Source of the DNA: Pseudarthrobacter sp. C4D7
Lineage (GTDB): Bacteria; Actinomycetota; Actinomycetes; Actinomycetales; Micrococcaceae
Reading direction: 5' to 3'
Assembly (NCBI RefSeq): GCF_013359725.1
Contig: NZ_JABFMW010000008.1
Span: 1-64,000, forward strand
Length of the DNA stretch: 64,000 nt
The position numbers and the translations under genes were made by a program. This document shows positions 1 through 8,469 of the stretch, piece by piece. A model generated the notes under the pieces. The model was not told the DNA's origin. It ran no database searches and was given only the letters and a program-made list of their open reading frames with translations. Numbering within the stretch: position 1 is the stretch's first letter; each line of letters starts with the position of its first letter.

Positions 1-60
1 GGCATCGGCGGCACAACCCCCATCAGCCGCGTTCACAACCTCAGTGGGAATTACAACTAG
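1..60 (+). CDS. C-terminal end of an upstream gene, product unknown
   Basis: Frame 1 is open from the window edge to a TAG stop at 58-60 and reads as 19 residues ending in SGNYN. Almost every third codon position is G or C, as in the true genes nearby, and the next gene starts 54 bases later behind its own ribosome site. This is probably the tail of a gene that lies mostly outside the window. The fragment is too short to identify. Confidence 0.45.
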   Translation, partial: GIGGTTPISRVHNLSGNYN

Positions 61-114
61 CGCGGTGGATCAACCGGCGCCGCCGGAACCCGTCACCCCG
101 GAGGAACCATCCCC

Positions 115-1191
115 ATGCGCACAGTCCTTAACGCCGCGGCCACTGCCGCCCTGCTCGCTGCCGCCATCGCGGCCCCGGCCACCGCCTTCGCCGCCGACGG
201 CCCTGTGGCCGGCACGCCGTCGTCGAACGCTGCCGGTGCCGCCACCCCTGCCATCAAGACGAACGAGCGCAACGGTTCCTTCGATCTCCAGGCGCACCGC
301 GGCGGCCGCGGCGAGTGGACCGAGGAGTCCCTGTCGGCATTCGGCAATTCCCTGAAGCTCGGCGTCAGCACCCTGGAACTGGACACCCACCTCACCGAGG
401 ACGGGAAGATCATCATCTGGCATGACGACACCATCCAGGCCAACAAGTGCATCGACACCGCCCCGGCCACCGCCGGCGACCCCAAGTTCCCGTACGTCGG
501 CCGCCGCGTGGCCGAGCTGTCCCTGGCCCAGGTCAAGACCCTCAACTGCGGCTTCATGCAGCTGCCCGGCTTCCCCGGGCAGGACGTGATCGAAGGGAAC
601 CGCATCGCCGAGCTCAAAGACGTCTACCGCCTGGCGGAGCAGTACAATGCCAAAAAGGTCCGCTTCAACGTGGAGACCAAGGTGGAGGACGGCAAGGCCG
701 GCGGCGAAGGCATGGTGGCGCTGACCAAAGCCGTGGTGGCAGAAGTCCAGGCCTCCGGCGCCGCGGACCGCACCACCATCCAGTCCTTCGACTGGTCCTC
801 GCTGAACCTCACCAAAAAGCTGGCACCGGAACTGACGCTCGTTGCGCTGTCCAGCGGGGATCAGTGGATGCAGGTGGGCCAGCCCGGTGCCGCGCCCGAG
901 CTGGGCGGCATCGACATCGACACCTACGGCGGCTCCCTCGCCAAGGCCGCAGCTGCCCAGGGGTACAACGTCATCTCCCCCGCGTTCAGCTCCGTCACCC
1001 CGCAGATGATCGCCGAGGCACACCAGCTGGGCCTCGCCGTCATCCCGTGGACCGTCAACAAGGCCACGGACATGGAGCGCCTGATGGACCAGGGCGTGGA
1101 CGGCATCATCACCGACTACCCCACGCGCCTGCGCGGGGTCATGGACGAGCGCGGCTTGAAGCTGCCCAAGGCCTACGCCCCGCAGGCGTAG
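115..1191 (+). CDS. Secreted glycerophosphodiester phosphodiesterase
   Basis: This 358-residue protein would hydrolyse glycerophosphodiesters from phospholipid or teichoic acid turnover to glycerol-3-phosphate and an alcohol, outside the cell membrane. Residues 1-26 form a signal peptide (short basic start, Ala/Leu core, likely cut after AFA). The GDPD TIM-barrel signatures are visible: His61-Arg62 in AHRGGRG, the metal pair Glu88/Asp90 in LELDTH, and His103 in WHDD. The C-terminal strand carrying IPWTVN and GVDGIITDYP is also typical of the family. The ATG follows a GGAGGA ribosome site. It appears to be a single gene closed by the strong hairpin at 1222-1271. The substrate cannot be told from sequence. 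Confidence 0.92.
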   Translation: MRTVLNAAATAALLAAAIAAPATAFAADGPVAGTPSSNAAGAATPAIKTNERNGSFDLQAHRGGRGEWTEESLSAFGNSLKLGVSTLELDTHLTEDGKIIIWHDDTIQANKCIDTAPATAGDPKFPYVGRRVAELSLAQVKTLNCGFMQLPGFPGQDVIEGNRIAELKDVYRLAEQYNAKKVRFNVETKVEDGKAGGEGMVALTKAVVAEVQASGAADRTTIQSFDWSSLNLTKKLAPELTLVALSSGDQWMQVGQPGAAPELGGIDIDTYGGSLAKAAAAQGYNVISPAFSSVTPQMIAEAHQLGLAVIPWTVNKATDMERLMDQGVDGIITDYPTRLRGVMDERGLKLPKAYAPQA

Positions 1192-1221
1192 TTCCGCGGA
1201 CCAGGACCGTCCGTCAAGGCC

Positions 1222-1271
1222 CGACGGCGGCTGCCGGACTTCCGCTGGGGGAAGCCCGGCAGCCGCCGTCG
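1222..1271. terminator. Bidirectional hairpin terminator
   Basis: A perfect 16-bp stem (1222-1237 with 1256-1271) is extended after one mismatch by an inner CTTCC/GGAAG stem around a six-base loop. It lies between two convergent genes, the phosphodiesterase and the cupin. No T-run follows on either side, which is common for terminators in high-GC actinobacteria. Confidence 0.75.
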
Positions 1272-1295
1272 TCCAGCCAGGCCAGGGCTCAGGGC

Positions 1296-1631
1296 TCAGT
1301 TGCGGTACTTGGCCACCGTGAACAGGAACGTGGAGTCCTCCTCGGCGTGGAGGCTGTGCAGGCCGGCCGGGACGATCAGCAGGTCGCCGGCTTTGCCCTG
1401 CCATGACTCGCCGCCGGCTTTGAGGCTGAGGCAGCCCTGGATCACGAAGACCGTGGCATCGCCGGGGTTCTGGTGCTCACTCAATTGGGTTCCGGCCTTC
1501 ATGGCCATGACCGTCTGCCGGAGGATTTTTTCGTGGCCGCCGTACACCGTGTCCGCAGCGCGCCCATTACTGGAGGTAACCGCCGCCTCAAGCTGCTGCC
1601 GGGCCAGCGCGTCGATCGATATCTTCTGCAT
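1296..1631 (-). CDS. Small single-domain cupin protein
   Basis: The 111-residue protein fits one cupin beta-barrel: motif 1 around EHQNPGDATVFVIQG and motif 2 around GDLLIVPAGLHSLHA. Motif 1 keeps only one His of the usual pair, so metal binding is doubtful. No signal peptide or DNA-binding domain is present. I start it at the ATG giving MQKISID; an in-frame GTG at 1655 would add eight residues, and neither start has a clear ribosome site. Such small cupins often act as stress or sugar-binding proteins, but nothing here fixes a role. It is convergent with the phosphodiesterase. Confidence 0.8.
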   Translation of the reverse strand: MQKISIDALARQQLEAAVTSSNGRAADTVYGGHEKILRQTVMAMKAGTQLSEHQNPGDATVFVIQGCLSLKAGGESWQGKAGDLLIVPAGLHSLHAEEDSTFLFTVAKYRN

Positions 1632-1749
1632 GCGCCCAAGGCTACCCGCGTTCACGGCTTCTGGGGGCCGGTTTCTTCCCGTGGACGCCAGGTGGAAATC
1701 CCCCGGGGAGGGGATGGAGTAACGGCGGGGCGGGGCCTACTCTTCGGGC

Positions 1750-2157
1750 ATGAACACCGTGTCGCAGATCTTCGCGGTGATGGCCGCGGTCATCTATCTC
1801 TTCGTCTTTCCGGTGGAGAGCTTCCTCCTCCGCCGCAACAGGTGGGCGCAGAAGTTCCTGAGTACGCCGCCGGAGAACGTCCCCGCCGTGATGATGTGGG
1901 CCATCCCCACCGGGTACCGGAACCTGCTGGTTGGGCTGGGGGTGCTTGCGGGCGTGGTCGCGGCCAACTCCGGCCAGCTGGTGGTGGGCTACACGCTGGT
2001 GGTCTACTGCTGCGCAAACATGGTCCTCACTGCGCCCACCATGCTGCTCGCAGACCTCCAGGGGCACTATCCCAGGAAGTGGGACAGCGTGCCGGGGACC
2101 CTCGCGGCAACGGTCCCTGCCCTGGTGGCCCTGCTCCTGCTGCCCTTCGGTCCGTAA
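1750..2157 (+). CDS. DUF1304-family membrane protein
   Basis: This 135-residue protein has four hydrophobic segments (about residues 5-25, 50-72, 78-100 and 112-132) and matches the small DUF1304 integral membrane family, including the ESFLLRR stretch after the first helix and the conserved GYRNLLVGLG segment. The function of the family is not known. It stands alone between the divergently placed cupin and an MscS-type channel gene 105 bases downstream on the same strand. Confidence 0.85.
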   Translation: MNTVSQIFAVMAAVIYLFVFPVESFLLRRNRWAQKFLSTPPENVPAVMMWAIPTGYRNLLVGLGVLAGVVAANSGQLVVGYTLVVYCCANMVLTAPTMLLADLQGHYPRKWDSVPGTLAATVPALVALLLLPFGP

Positions 2158-2262
2158 TCGCTCCGCAAACACCGTCCGCACCGGCCGCTGGAGCCTTACA
2201 GCGGGCACGCCGCGGGGGTACCCGATTTCAGAGCCCGGCAAAGGCTTGATAGACGTTAAAGG

Positions 2263-3498
2263 ATGCCTGACTTCCTGAATCCCGCCCTGCCCTTCATCGC
2301 TATGGCCCTGGCGGTGGTGGCCGGACTCACCCTGTCCTGGCTGCTCCGCAAGATCGTCCTCAAGCTCAACCACAAGCGGCCCGAGCTGCAGGCCACCTCC
2401 CGGGTGGCCCGCCAGCCGCTGCGGCTGGCACTGTGCCTGGTGGGCGTCCGCGCCGCGCTGGGGCTGACGGCTGCCGGCGAAAGCTGGCACGCCGGCGTCG
2501 ACCATCTCCTGCTGATCGCCATGATCGGCGCGTTCGCGTGGCTTGCCATCGCGGTCCTGCTGATCGTGGAAGCCGTGGTGCTGAACCGGCACAGCGTGGA
2601 CGTGGCGGACAACCGGCGCGCCCGGCGGCTGCGCACGCAGATGATCCTGGCCCGGAGGATCGCCGTGGCGCTGGTGGTTGTGCTCGCCGTCGGCACGGCC
2701 ATGCTGACGTTCCCCGCGATCCAGGCGCTCGGGGCCGGGCTGCTGGCGTCCGCGGGCGTGATCTCGATCGTGGCAGGCCTCGCCGCGCAGACATCCCTGG
2801 TGAATGTCTTCGCCGGCATGCAGCTCGCGTTCACCGATGCCATCCGCGTTGACGATGTGGTGGTGGTCCAGAAGGAGTGGGGCCGGATCGAGGAGATCAC
2901 CCTCACCTATGTGGTGGTCCATCTCTGGGACGACCGCCGGCTGATCCTGCCCTCCACCTACTTCACCACCACGCCGTTCGAGAACTGGACCCGCCGCCAG
3001 TCCGAGGTGATGGGCACCGTGGAGTTCGACCTCGACTGGCGCGCCCCCGTGGAGGACATGCGGACCGAACTGCGCCGGGTCCTGGCCGGCACCGAACTGT
3101 GGGACGAGCGCGTGGGCGTCCTGCAGATCACTGATGCCACCGGAGGCTTTGTCCGGGTCCGGATCCTGGTCAGCGCGGCGGACAGCGCAGCGCTGTTCGA
3201 CCTGCGCTGCCTGGTCCGCGAAACCATGGTGACGTTCCTCCAGCAGAGCCATCCCCAGGCGCTGCCGCACCAGCGCTGGGAGCAGGCGGCGGACGACGCC
3301 GGCACGGCCACCCGTGGCAGGGCACCATTGCGCGGCCTGGGCCAGTCCGGGAAGGCGGGCGCAAACACTCCGGCAGACCCGCACGAGTCGCAGCTGTTCA
3401 CGGGATCCATCGAGGCCGTGGAACGCTCGCGGGCCTTCACCGGCCCCGGCGATGAGGTGTTCGAGGAACGCGACCGGAACCTGGCCTCGCACAACTAG
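2263..3498 (+). CDS. MscS-family mechanosensitive ion channel
   Basis: A 411-residue inner-membrane channel that would open under membrane tension to release solutes after osmotic downshock. Four N-terminal hydrophobic segments lie within residues 1-185. The last is the pore-lining helix, rich in Gly and Ala (GLLASAGVISIVAGLAAQ), and runs into the conserved beta domain (DDVVVVQKEWGRIEEI, then the LPSTYF strand, near residues 198-230). A C-terminal tail of about 80 residues beyond the alpha/beta domain looks disordered and charged. The start is an ATG; upstream lies an intergenic region of about 100 bases. Confidence 0.92.
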   Translation: MPDFLNPALPFIAMALAVVAGLTLSWLLRKIVLKLNHKRPELQATSRVARQPLRLALCLVGVRAALGLTAAGESWHAGVDHLLLIAMIGAFAWLAIAVLLIVEAVVLNRHSVDVADNRRARRLRTQMILARRIAVALVVVLAVGTAMLTFPAIQALGAGLLASAGVISIVAGLAAQTSLVNVFAGMQLAFTDAIRVDDVVVVQKEWGRIEEITLTYVVVHLWDDRRLILPSTYFTTTPFENWTRRQSEVMGTVEFDLDWRAPVEDMRTELRRVLAGTELWDERVGVLQITDATGGFVRVRILVSAADSAALFDLRCLVRETMVTFLQQSHPQALPHQRWEQAADDAGTATRGRAPLRGLGQSGKAGANTPADPHESQLFTGSIEAVERSRAFTGPGDEVFEERDRNLASHN

Positions 3499-3507
3499 GA
3501 CCCCTTG

Positions 3508-3531
3508 ATAGGTGACCATATGGTCACCTAT
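3508..3531. promoter_or_regulatory. Perfect 24-bp palindrome, likely ArsR-family operator
   Basis: The sequence is ATAGGTGACCAT followed immediately by its exact reverse complement, with no spacer. It ends 10 bases before the ATG of the ArsR-type repressor gene. ArsR-family dimers bind such near-start palindromes and repress their own genes, so self-regulation is inferred. The site also covers the alternative GTG start at 3512, which argues against that start. Confidence 0.8.
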
Positions 3532-3541
3532 GATTGAGGGC

Positions 3542-4294
3542 ATGGACGACGTGTTCAAAGCGCTCTCCGACCCCACCCGCAGGGACCTGCTCGACGAGCT
3601 GTTCCGCGAGGACGGCCAGACCCTGAGCGCGCTTGAGGCACGGTTCAGCATGACCCGGTTCGGGATCGCCAAGCACCTCCGCATCCTGGAGGACGCAGGC
3701 CTGGTGGTCACCCGCCGTCGGGGACGGGAAAAGCTGCATTTCCTGAATCCGGTTCCCATCCGCCTGGTCCACGACCGGTGGGTCAGCAAATACGCAGAAC
3801 CATGGGCCGCTGCCCTTAGCGACCTCAAATCCAGATTGGAAAGTCCCATGGAAAAGATCTTCGAGATTTACATCAAAACCACGCCCGAACGGCTCTGGGA
3901 AGCCATCACGGACAGCGACATCCGCAGCAAATACCAGTTCGGCAACACACTGCAGTCTGACTGGACGCCCGGCGGCCGCTTCGAGATGGGCAACCCCAAG
4001 GCAGGGCAGATCCTTGGCGAAGGCGAAAACCTCGAAGTGGATCCGCCGCGGAGGCTGGTGCAGACCATGCGGGCCCTGTGGGGCGAAGACGTCAAGGCCG
4101 AGGGCACCTCCACCATCACCTGGGAGATTGAACCGGTGGGCGATTCCTGCCACCTGACGGTCACGCACAGCGACCTGCGGGAAGGCGCCAACGAACAGCT
4201 TTACGGTGGCTGGCCGATGATCCTCTCCGGCCTGAAAACCTGGCTGGAGACCGGCGAGAAGCTCACCACGCCGGGCTCGCTGATGTACACGTAG
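3542..4294 (+). CDS. ArsR-family HTH fused to AHSA1/SRPBCC domain
   Basis: The 250-residue protein has an ArsR-type winged helix (residues 1-90, typical opening MDDVFKALSDPTRR, recognition helix in MTRFGIAKHLRILEDAGLV). From residue 103 it has an AHSA1-like SRPBCC hydrophobic-pocket domain (MEKIFEIYIKTTPERLWEAI through GWPMILSGLKTWLETGE). These two domains are more often encoded by adjacent genes. Met103 is preceded by an internal GGAAAG, so a separate AHSA1 polypeptide could also be made. No metal-binding Cys pair is visible, so the inducer is probably a hydrophobic ligand bound by the SRPBCC part. I chose ATG 3542 because it gives the family N-terminus and leaves the upstream palindrome free. 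Confidence 0.88.
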   Translation: MDDVFKALSDPTRRDLLDELFREDGQTLSALEARFSMTRFGIAKHLRILEDAGLVVTRRRGREKLHFLNPVPIRLVHDRWVSKYAEPWAAALSDLKSRLESPMEKIFEIYIKTTPERLWEAITDSDIRSKYQFGNTLQSDWTPGGRFEMGNPKAGQILGEGENLEVDPPRRLVQTMRALWGEDVKAEGTSTITWEIEPVGDSCHLTVTHSDLREGANEQLYGGWPMILSGLKTWLETGEKLTTPGSLMYT

Positions 4295-4321
4295 CCCGCC
4301 GGTCCTGGGCAGCGCACGACG

Positions 4322-4355
4322 GCGGTGGCCGTTCCGTCCCCGGGACGGCCACCGC
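4322..4355. terminator. Hairpin between convergent genes
   Basis: An 11-bp perfect stem (4322-4332 with 4345-4355) sits between the convergent ArsR-fusion gene and the fucosidase gene, and probably terminates both. No T-run follows. Confidence 0.65.
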
Positions 4356-4375
4356 TGAGGTGCTTCGCGGGGTGG

Positions 4376-5722
4376 CTAGGCCCTGGGGATGCGGACAATG
4401 GCGGGGCCCGGGCGGCCAGGTGACAGCGTCACGTCCAGGGTGTCGCCGTCCGTTTGCACGGTGCCGCCGGCTCCTTCCACCGTTGCTTTTGGAAGATCAA
4501 ACCGGCGACCGCCCAGCGCAATCGACACCTGGCCCGCTTCGGCTTGTGAGTCAACGAAGGCCACAACGTCCGTCCCGCGATCCACCCACCGGACCCACGC
4601 CTCTGCCTGGTTCATGGCCGGTGCGTCCTCCAGCGGGCGGGCGCCGACGAGATACGGCTTTGCCCCGGCCATCCACTGTCCGAGATCGGTCAGGGCCTGG
4701 CGCTGGATGTCCGGGATGGTGCCGTCAGCCCGCGGCCCAACGTTCAGCAGGAAGTGCCCGCCGCGGGACACCACGTCTGCCAGGTGGCGGGCCAACTGTT
4801 TGCCTGTGAGCGACTGTTCCGGACCTTCCACCTGGTTATAACCGAAGGAGAATCCGATCCCCCTGCAGTTTTCCCACTCGGACTCAGACTCGTTCTCCCT
4901 AGCGGCTTCATACTCGCTGGTGCCGTAATCCTGGTGCGTAGCACCCCATCGGTCGTTCACCACGCCCTCCGGGACAGCGGCGTAGAAGTGTTCAAACAAC
5001 GTTCCCAGCCCGTGCTCGCCAAAGTGCTTGCCGGCGTCGGGCCATTCAATGTCGTTCCACAGGACATGGGGGCGGTACTTGTCCACCAGGTCCACCACGT
5101 GGTTGTAGGCGTACTCCGCGTAGCCGGCGTCCTTGGGACGGGACGTGTCGTGGACGCTTTCGCTGGTGGTGTGCGGCGGGAAGGGACGCACGTGCCAGTC
5201 CAGGCCGCCGGAGTAGTACAGGCCGAGCTTCAGGCCTTTATCCTCTACTGCACGGGCAATTTCGCCGATCAGGTCCCTGCGCGGTCCTCGCTTGACCGTG
5301 TTCCGCTCCCCCGTGCCCGGGGCATCCCAGAGGGCGATGCCGTCGTGGTGCTTCGTCGTGGGAACCACGTAGTCAGCGCCGGCGGACTTGAAGAGCTCTA
5401 CCCAGTCGGCCGGGTCGAATTGCTCGGCTTTCCATTGGTCTAGGAAGGCGTCGTAGTCCTCGCCGCCGAATATTTCCTTGTGGTGCTGCCGGGCAGGGCT
5501 GCCGTCGATGCGGATGGTGTTGCAGTACCACTCCGCGTAGGGGTTGTGCTTGAACCACTCGTGATCATCAATGGTGCCGAGGGCGCCGATCGGCTCCGCC
5601 CAGGCGGGAACAGAGTACGCGCCCCAGTGGATGAAGATGCCGAACGGTGCGTTCCGGAACCACTCCGGGACGGGCCGGGACAACGTGCTCCACTCTTCGG
5701 GCGTGGCGGTGGTTTCAGTCAT
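4376..5722 (-). CDS. Alpha-L-fucosidase, GH29
   Basis: A 448-residue GH29 enzyme that would release L-fucose from fucosylated glycans. The family N-terminus is clear (WFRNAPFGIFIHWGAYSVPAW), as are the HHDGIALWD segment and the nucleophile region VLWNDIEWPD with Asp224. There is no signal peptide, so it should act on short fucosides inside the cell. Its start overlaps the end of the upstream GntR gene by four bases (ATGA), so the two are translated together. The downstream products of fucose release are handled by the divergent operon beginning at 6659. Family assignment is firm; the linkage preference is unknown. Confidence 0.93.
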   Translation of the reverse strand: MTETTATPEEWSTLSRPVPEWFRNAPFGIFIHWGAYSVPAWAEPIGALGTIDDHEWFKHNPYAEWYCNTIRIDGSPARQHHKEIFGGEDYDAFLDQWKAEQFDPADWVELFKSAGADYVVPTTKHHDGIALWDAPGTGERNTVKRGPRRDLIGEIARAVEDKGLKLGLYYSGGLDWHVRPFPPHTTSESVHDTSRPKDAGYAEYAYNHVVDLVDKYRPHVLWNDIEWPDAGKHFGEHGLGTLFEHFYAAVPEGVVNDRWGATHQDYGTSEYEAARENESESEWENCRGIGFSFGYNQVEGPEQSLTGKQLARHLADVVSRGGHFLLNVGPRADGTIPDIQRQALTDLGQWMAGAKPYLVGARPLEDAPAMNQAEAWVRWVDRGTDVVAFVDSQAEAGQVSIALGGRRFDLPKATVEGAGGTVQTDGDTLDVTLSPGRPGPAIVRIPRA

Positions 5723-6525
5723 GATGCGCTCCGATTATTCGTCTGTGGTTGTTCGTTCGACGTTGAAGCCTGGAGATCCCGGTCCGGGATGGCCGTGAGG
5801 TAGTCCTCCACCGCGTACAAATGGTTTGCCATCCGGGTCCTGGCGCGGTCCGGATCGTGGCGCTTCAATGCCTCCAGAAGGCCAAGATGCTCGCCATGGG
5901 TGGTCAGCAGTCCGGCATTGTCGTGGACGGACCGCCACATCCGTCCCCGGATTGTCTTGGTGGAAACTGTTTCGATCAGCGCTGACAGCACATGGTTTCC
6001 CGACGACTCGGCGATCAGCCGGTGGAAGGCAATATCGCACTGCATGGCGGCCTCGTGGTCGATGGGCGTCGCATGGATGGCGGTGTGGGCGCGTTCCAGG
6101 ATTCGGGCGGCCTCGTCCAACTGCCGCTCAGTGATGGATGCCGCGGCGGCTGCGGCGGCCTCTGTTTCCAGGGCGCGGCGCACCTGATGCACCTGGCTGG
6201 CCCGCTCCCCATCCTGCAGGCCCACCCAAAATTCCATGGCCGAAAGGATGGCTGAGGGCTCAAGAGCGGTGACAAAGGTTCCGGCACCCTGCCGGGTTTC
6301 CAGGATCCCCATGGTGGACAGCGCCCGCACCCCCTCGCGCAGGGATCCCCGGGATACCTGCAACTCAGCCGCGAGATCCTTCTCCACTGGCAGCCGGTCC
6401 CCAGGCCGCAGCCGGCCCGAGGACAGCATTCCTTTGACACCGGCTATGACGACGTCGGTTTGGGACATGCCGCCCTTGAATGCCAGGTCTACCGCTCCGA
6501 CCCTACTTTCGGGCTGGTTACTCAT
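5719..6525 (-). CDS. FadR/GntR-family repressor of the fucose locus
   Basis: A 268-residue regulator with an N-terminal GntR winged helix (about residues 20-90; DRLPVEKDLAAELQVSRGSL, then the wing ETRQGAGTFV) and a C-terminal all-helical FCD ligand domain (about 105-245). The FCD metal-site His residues appear in DIAFHRLIAE and in the later EHLGLLEAL stretch. The gene precedes and overlaps the fucosidase gene and diverges from the L-fuconate operon. It therefore most likely represses both arms until a fucose-pathway intermediate binds. An N-terminal extension of about 20 residues precedes the HTH. Confidence 0.9.
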   Translation of the reverse strand: MSNQPESRVGAVDLAFKGGMSQTDVVIAGVKGMLSSGRLRPGDRLPVEKDLAAELQVSRGSLREGVRALSTMGILETRQGAGTFVTALEPSAILSAMEFWVGLQDGERASQVHQVRRALETEAAAAAAASITERQLDEAARILERAHTAIHATPIDHEAAMQCDIAFHRLIAESSGNHVLSALIETVSTKTIRGRMWRSVHDNAGLLTTHGEHLGLLEALKRHDPDRARTRMANHLYAVEDYLTAIPDRDLQASTSNEQPQTNNRSAS

Positions 6526-6532
6526 ATAGAGT

Positions 6533-6606
6533 CATCCGATCTTTACCTTGGAAATTGCAAGTAATAGCTATAGTCTCACGGATAAAGGCAAAATACATCA
6601 GATGAC
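6533..6606. promoter_or_regulatory. Divergent fucose promoter with paired CATCNGATG operators
   Basis: The 133-base gap between the repressor and the dehydratase holds two related palindromes: CATCAGATG at 6596-6604 (perfect about its central A) and CATCCGATC at 6533-6541 (one mismatch). Each lies close to one of the divergent genes. Between them is a 15-bp near-palindrome, CTTGGAAATTGCAAG (6547-6561), which overlaps a plausible -35 (TTGGAA) with TATAGT at 6569-6574. The short dyads fit GntR-family operators. Binding is inferred, not shown. Confidence 0.55.
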
Positions 6607-6658
6607 ATGTGTCCGTCGAGTCGCTCCCGCCGGATAGGGCGGACCTGGAGGGCTCACC

Positions 6659-8044
6659 TTGGCACACATCACCGGTTTTGATGTTTATGACGTACGGTTT
6701 CCCACGTCGCTGTCCGCGGACGGCTCGGATGCGATGAACAAGGACGGCGACTATTCCGCTGCCTACATCGTGCTGAAGACCGATGATCCTGAGGTGTACG
6801 GCTGTGGCTTCACCTTCGCCATCGGCCGCGGCAACGATCTCTGCGCTGCCGCCATCGAACTGCGGGCCCGCCCCTTGGTGGGACGGGATGCTGACGGGAT
6901 CTGCGGCGCCCTTGGGGAAACGTACCGCAGTTTGAAGCGGGATTCCCAGCTTCGCTGGCTGGGGCCCGACAAGGGGGTGGAGCATCTGGCCCTCGGAGCG
7001 GTGATGAACGCTGTGTGGGACCTGGCGGCGCGGCGCGCGGGAAAGCCCCTGTGGCAGCTCCTGGTGGACATGACGGCTGAACAGATCGTTGATGCAGCGG
7101 ATTTGACCTATCTCTCGGATGCCCTGACCCGCGAAGAGGCGCTGGGTCTGCTGGCCCGTCTTGCCCCCACCAGGCAGGAACGCCTTGGGCAGTTGGCCCG
7201 GGAGGGTTACCCCTGCTACACCACGTCTGCCGGCTGGCTGGGCTACTCGGACGAAAAGCTTCGACGGCTGTGCCAGGAGGCAGTCGACCAGGGCTACCGC
7301 CACATCAAGCTCAAGGTGGGCGCGTCCCTTGAGGACGATATCCGCCGCCTCGGCATCGCCCGGGAGGTCATCGGCCCGGAGGGCAACCTGATGATCGACG
7401 CAAACCAGGTGTGGGACGTTCCGCAGGCCATCGACTGGGTCAAGCAGCTTTCCGAATTCAACCCGCTATGGATCGAGGAACCCACCAGTCCGGACGATGT
7501 TCTGGGCCATGCCGAAATCCGCCGCGCTGTCCAGCCGATCGGAGTGGCCACGGGCGAACACGGCATGAACCGGGTGCTCTTTAAGCAGCTCTTCCAGGCA
7601 GGTTCCATCGACTACTGCCAGCTGGACGCCTGCCGGCTTGCCAGCGTGAACGAAGTACTCGCGGTGCAGTTGATGGCGGCCAAGTTCGGCGTCCCGGTGT
7701 GCCCGCACGCCGGCGGAGTGGGCCTCTGCGAGCTGGTCCAGCACCTGTCCATCTTCGACTTTATTGCCGTCTCCGGCGACCTCACCGGGAGGGTGACGGA
7801 GTTCGTGGACCACCTGCACGAACATTTCGTGGACCCGTGCATCGTCAGGGACGGCGCTTACGTCATGCCGGCAAACGCTGGATATTCAGCCGAACTCAAG
7901 GAACAGACGTTGCAGGAATACGCCTTCCCCTACGGCAGTTACTGGGCAGGAACTCAAGCCGGCAGCGCTGAACAGGCGTGGCGTGCCGGCAACATACCCG
8001 GCCGGGTCGCCTTCGCCAGCGCTCGGCGGGAGGCGCAGGCATGA
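6659..8044 (+). CDS. L-fuconate dehydratase (enolase superfamily)
   Basis: This 461-residue enolase-superfamily enzyme would dehydrate L-fuconate to 2-keto-3-deoxy-L-fuconate in the cytoplasm. The mandelate-racemase-type catalytic residues are visible: Lys219 in IKLKVG, metal ligand Asp247 in MIDANQ, the Glu pair in WIEEP and ATGEH, and His350 in PHAGGVG. The family's long insert and C-terminal FPYGSYW are present. It begins with TTG at 6659 behind a good GGAGGG site; no upstream alternative is as well placed. It is the first gene of the operon and overlaps the mutarotase gene by four bases. Confidence 0.93.
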   Translation: MAHITGFDVYDVRFPTSLSADGSDAMNKDGDYSAAYIVLKTDDPEVYGCGFTFAIGRGNDLCAAAIELRARPLVGRDADGICGALGETYRSLKRDSQLRWLGPDKGVEHLALGAVMNAVWDLAARRAGKPLWQLLVDMTAEQIVDAADLTYLSDALTREEALGLLARLAPTRQERLGQLAREGYPCYTTSAGWLGYSDEKLRRLCQEAVDQGYRHIKLKVGASLEDDIRRLGIAREVIGPEGNLMIDANQVWDVPQAIDWVKQLSEFNPLWIEEPTSPDDVLGHAEIRRAVQPIGVATGEHGMNRVLFKQLFQAGSIDYCQLDACRLASVNEVLAVQLMAAKFGVPVCPHAGGVGLCELVQHLSIFDFIAVSGDLTGRVTEFVDHLHEHFVDPCIVRDGAYVMPANAGYSAELKEQTLQEYAFPYGSYWAGTQAGSAEQAWRAGNIPGRVAFASARREAQA

Positions 8045-8469
8045 TCAACTACACACTCACCCATCCCGGGCTGCTGGCAGCCCTTGCCGAGTCCGGGCAC
8101 GGATCGAAAATCCTTATCGCCGATGCCAACTACCCGCACAACACCGGGGCACCAGCCTCAGCACGGCGCATCGCGCTGAACCTGCGGCCCGGCCTGCTGA
8201 CCATCGACCAAATCCTCGAAGTACTGGTTGATGCCGTGCCCTTGGAAGCAGCTGCAGTCATGACGCCCCCGGACGGCACCTGGACGGAGGCTGTCAAGGG
8301 CTACGCACGCACGCTTGGCGCCGGCGTCCCCATCGAGTCCCATCAGCGCTTCGAGTTCTATGACGCCGCGCGCTCCCCTGATGTCGCCGTCGTCATTGCC
8401 AGTGGGGATACCCGGCACTATGCGAACCTCCTGCTGACCATCGGTGTGCGGCCCGACGGCACTGCCTGA
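8041..8469 (+). CDS. fucU: L-fucose mutarotase, RbsD/FucU family
   Basis: A 142-residue RbsD/FucU-family protein that interconverts the alpha and beta anomers of L-fucose, feeding the dehydrogenase. The family start (HPGLLAALAESGHGSKILIADANYP) and the C-terminal strand with ASGDTRHYANLLLTIGV are recognisable. The ATG at 8041 follows GGGAGG and overlaps the dehydratase stop (ATGA). The gene in turn overlaps the next by one base (TGATG), so the genes are translationally coupled. Substrate choice over ribose or other sugars rests on the operon. Confidence 0.9.
   Translation: MINYTLTHPGLLAALAESGHGSKILIADANYPHNTGAPASARRIALNLRPGLLTIDQILEVLVDAVPLEAAAVMTPPDGTWTEAVKGYARTLGAGVPIESHQRFEFYDAARSPDVAVVIASGDTRHYANLLLTIGVRPDGTA

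Noticed and set aside
1642..3849. Long open frame of about 735 codons on the minus strand across the MscS and ArsR-fusion genes
   Set aside because: High-GC3 antisense shadow. Its residues are low in order and match no family, while the plus-strand genes are clear.
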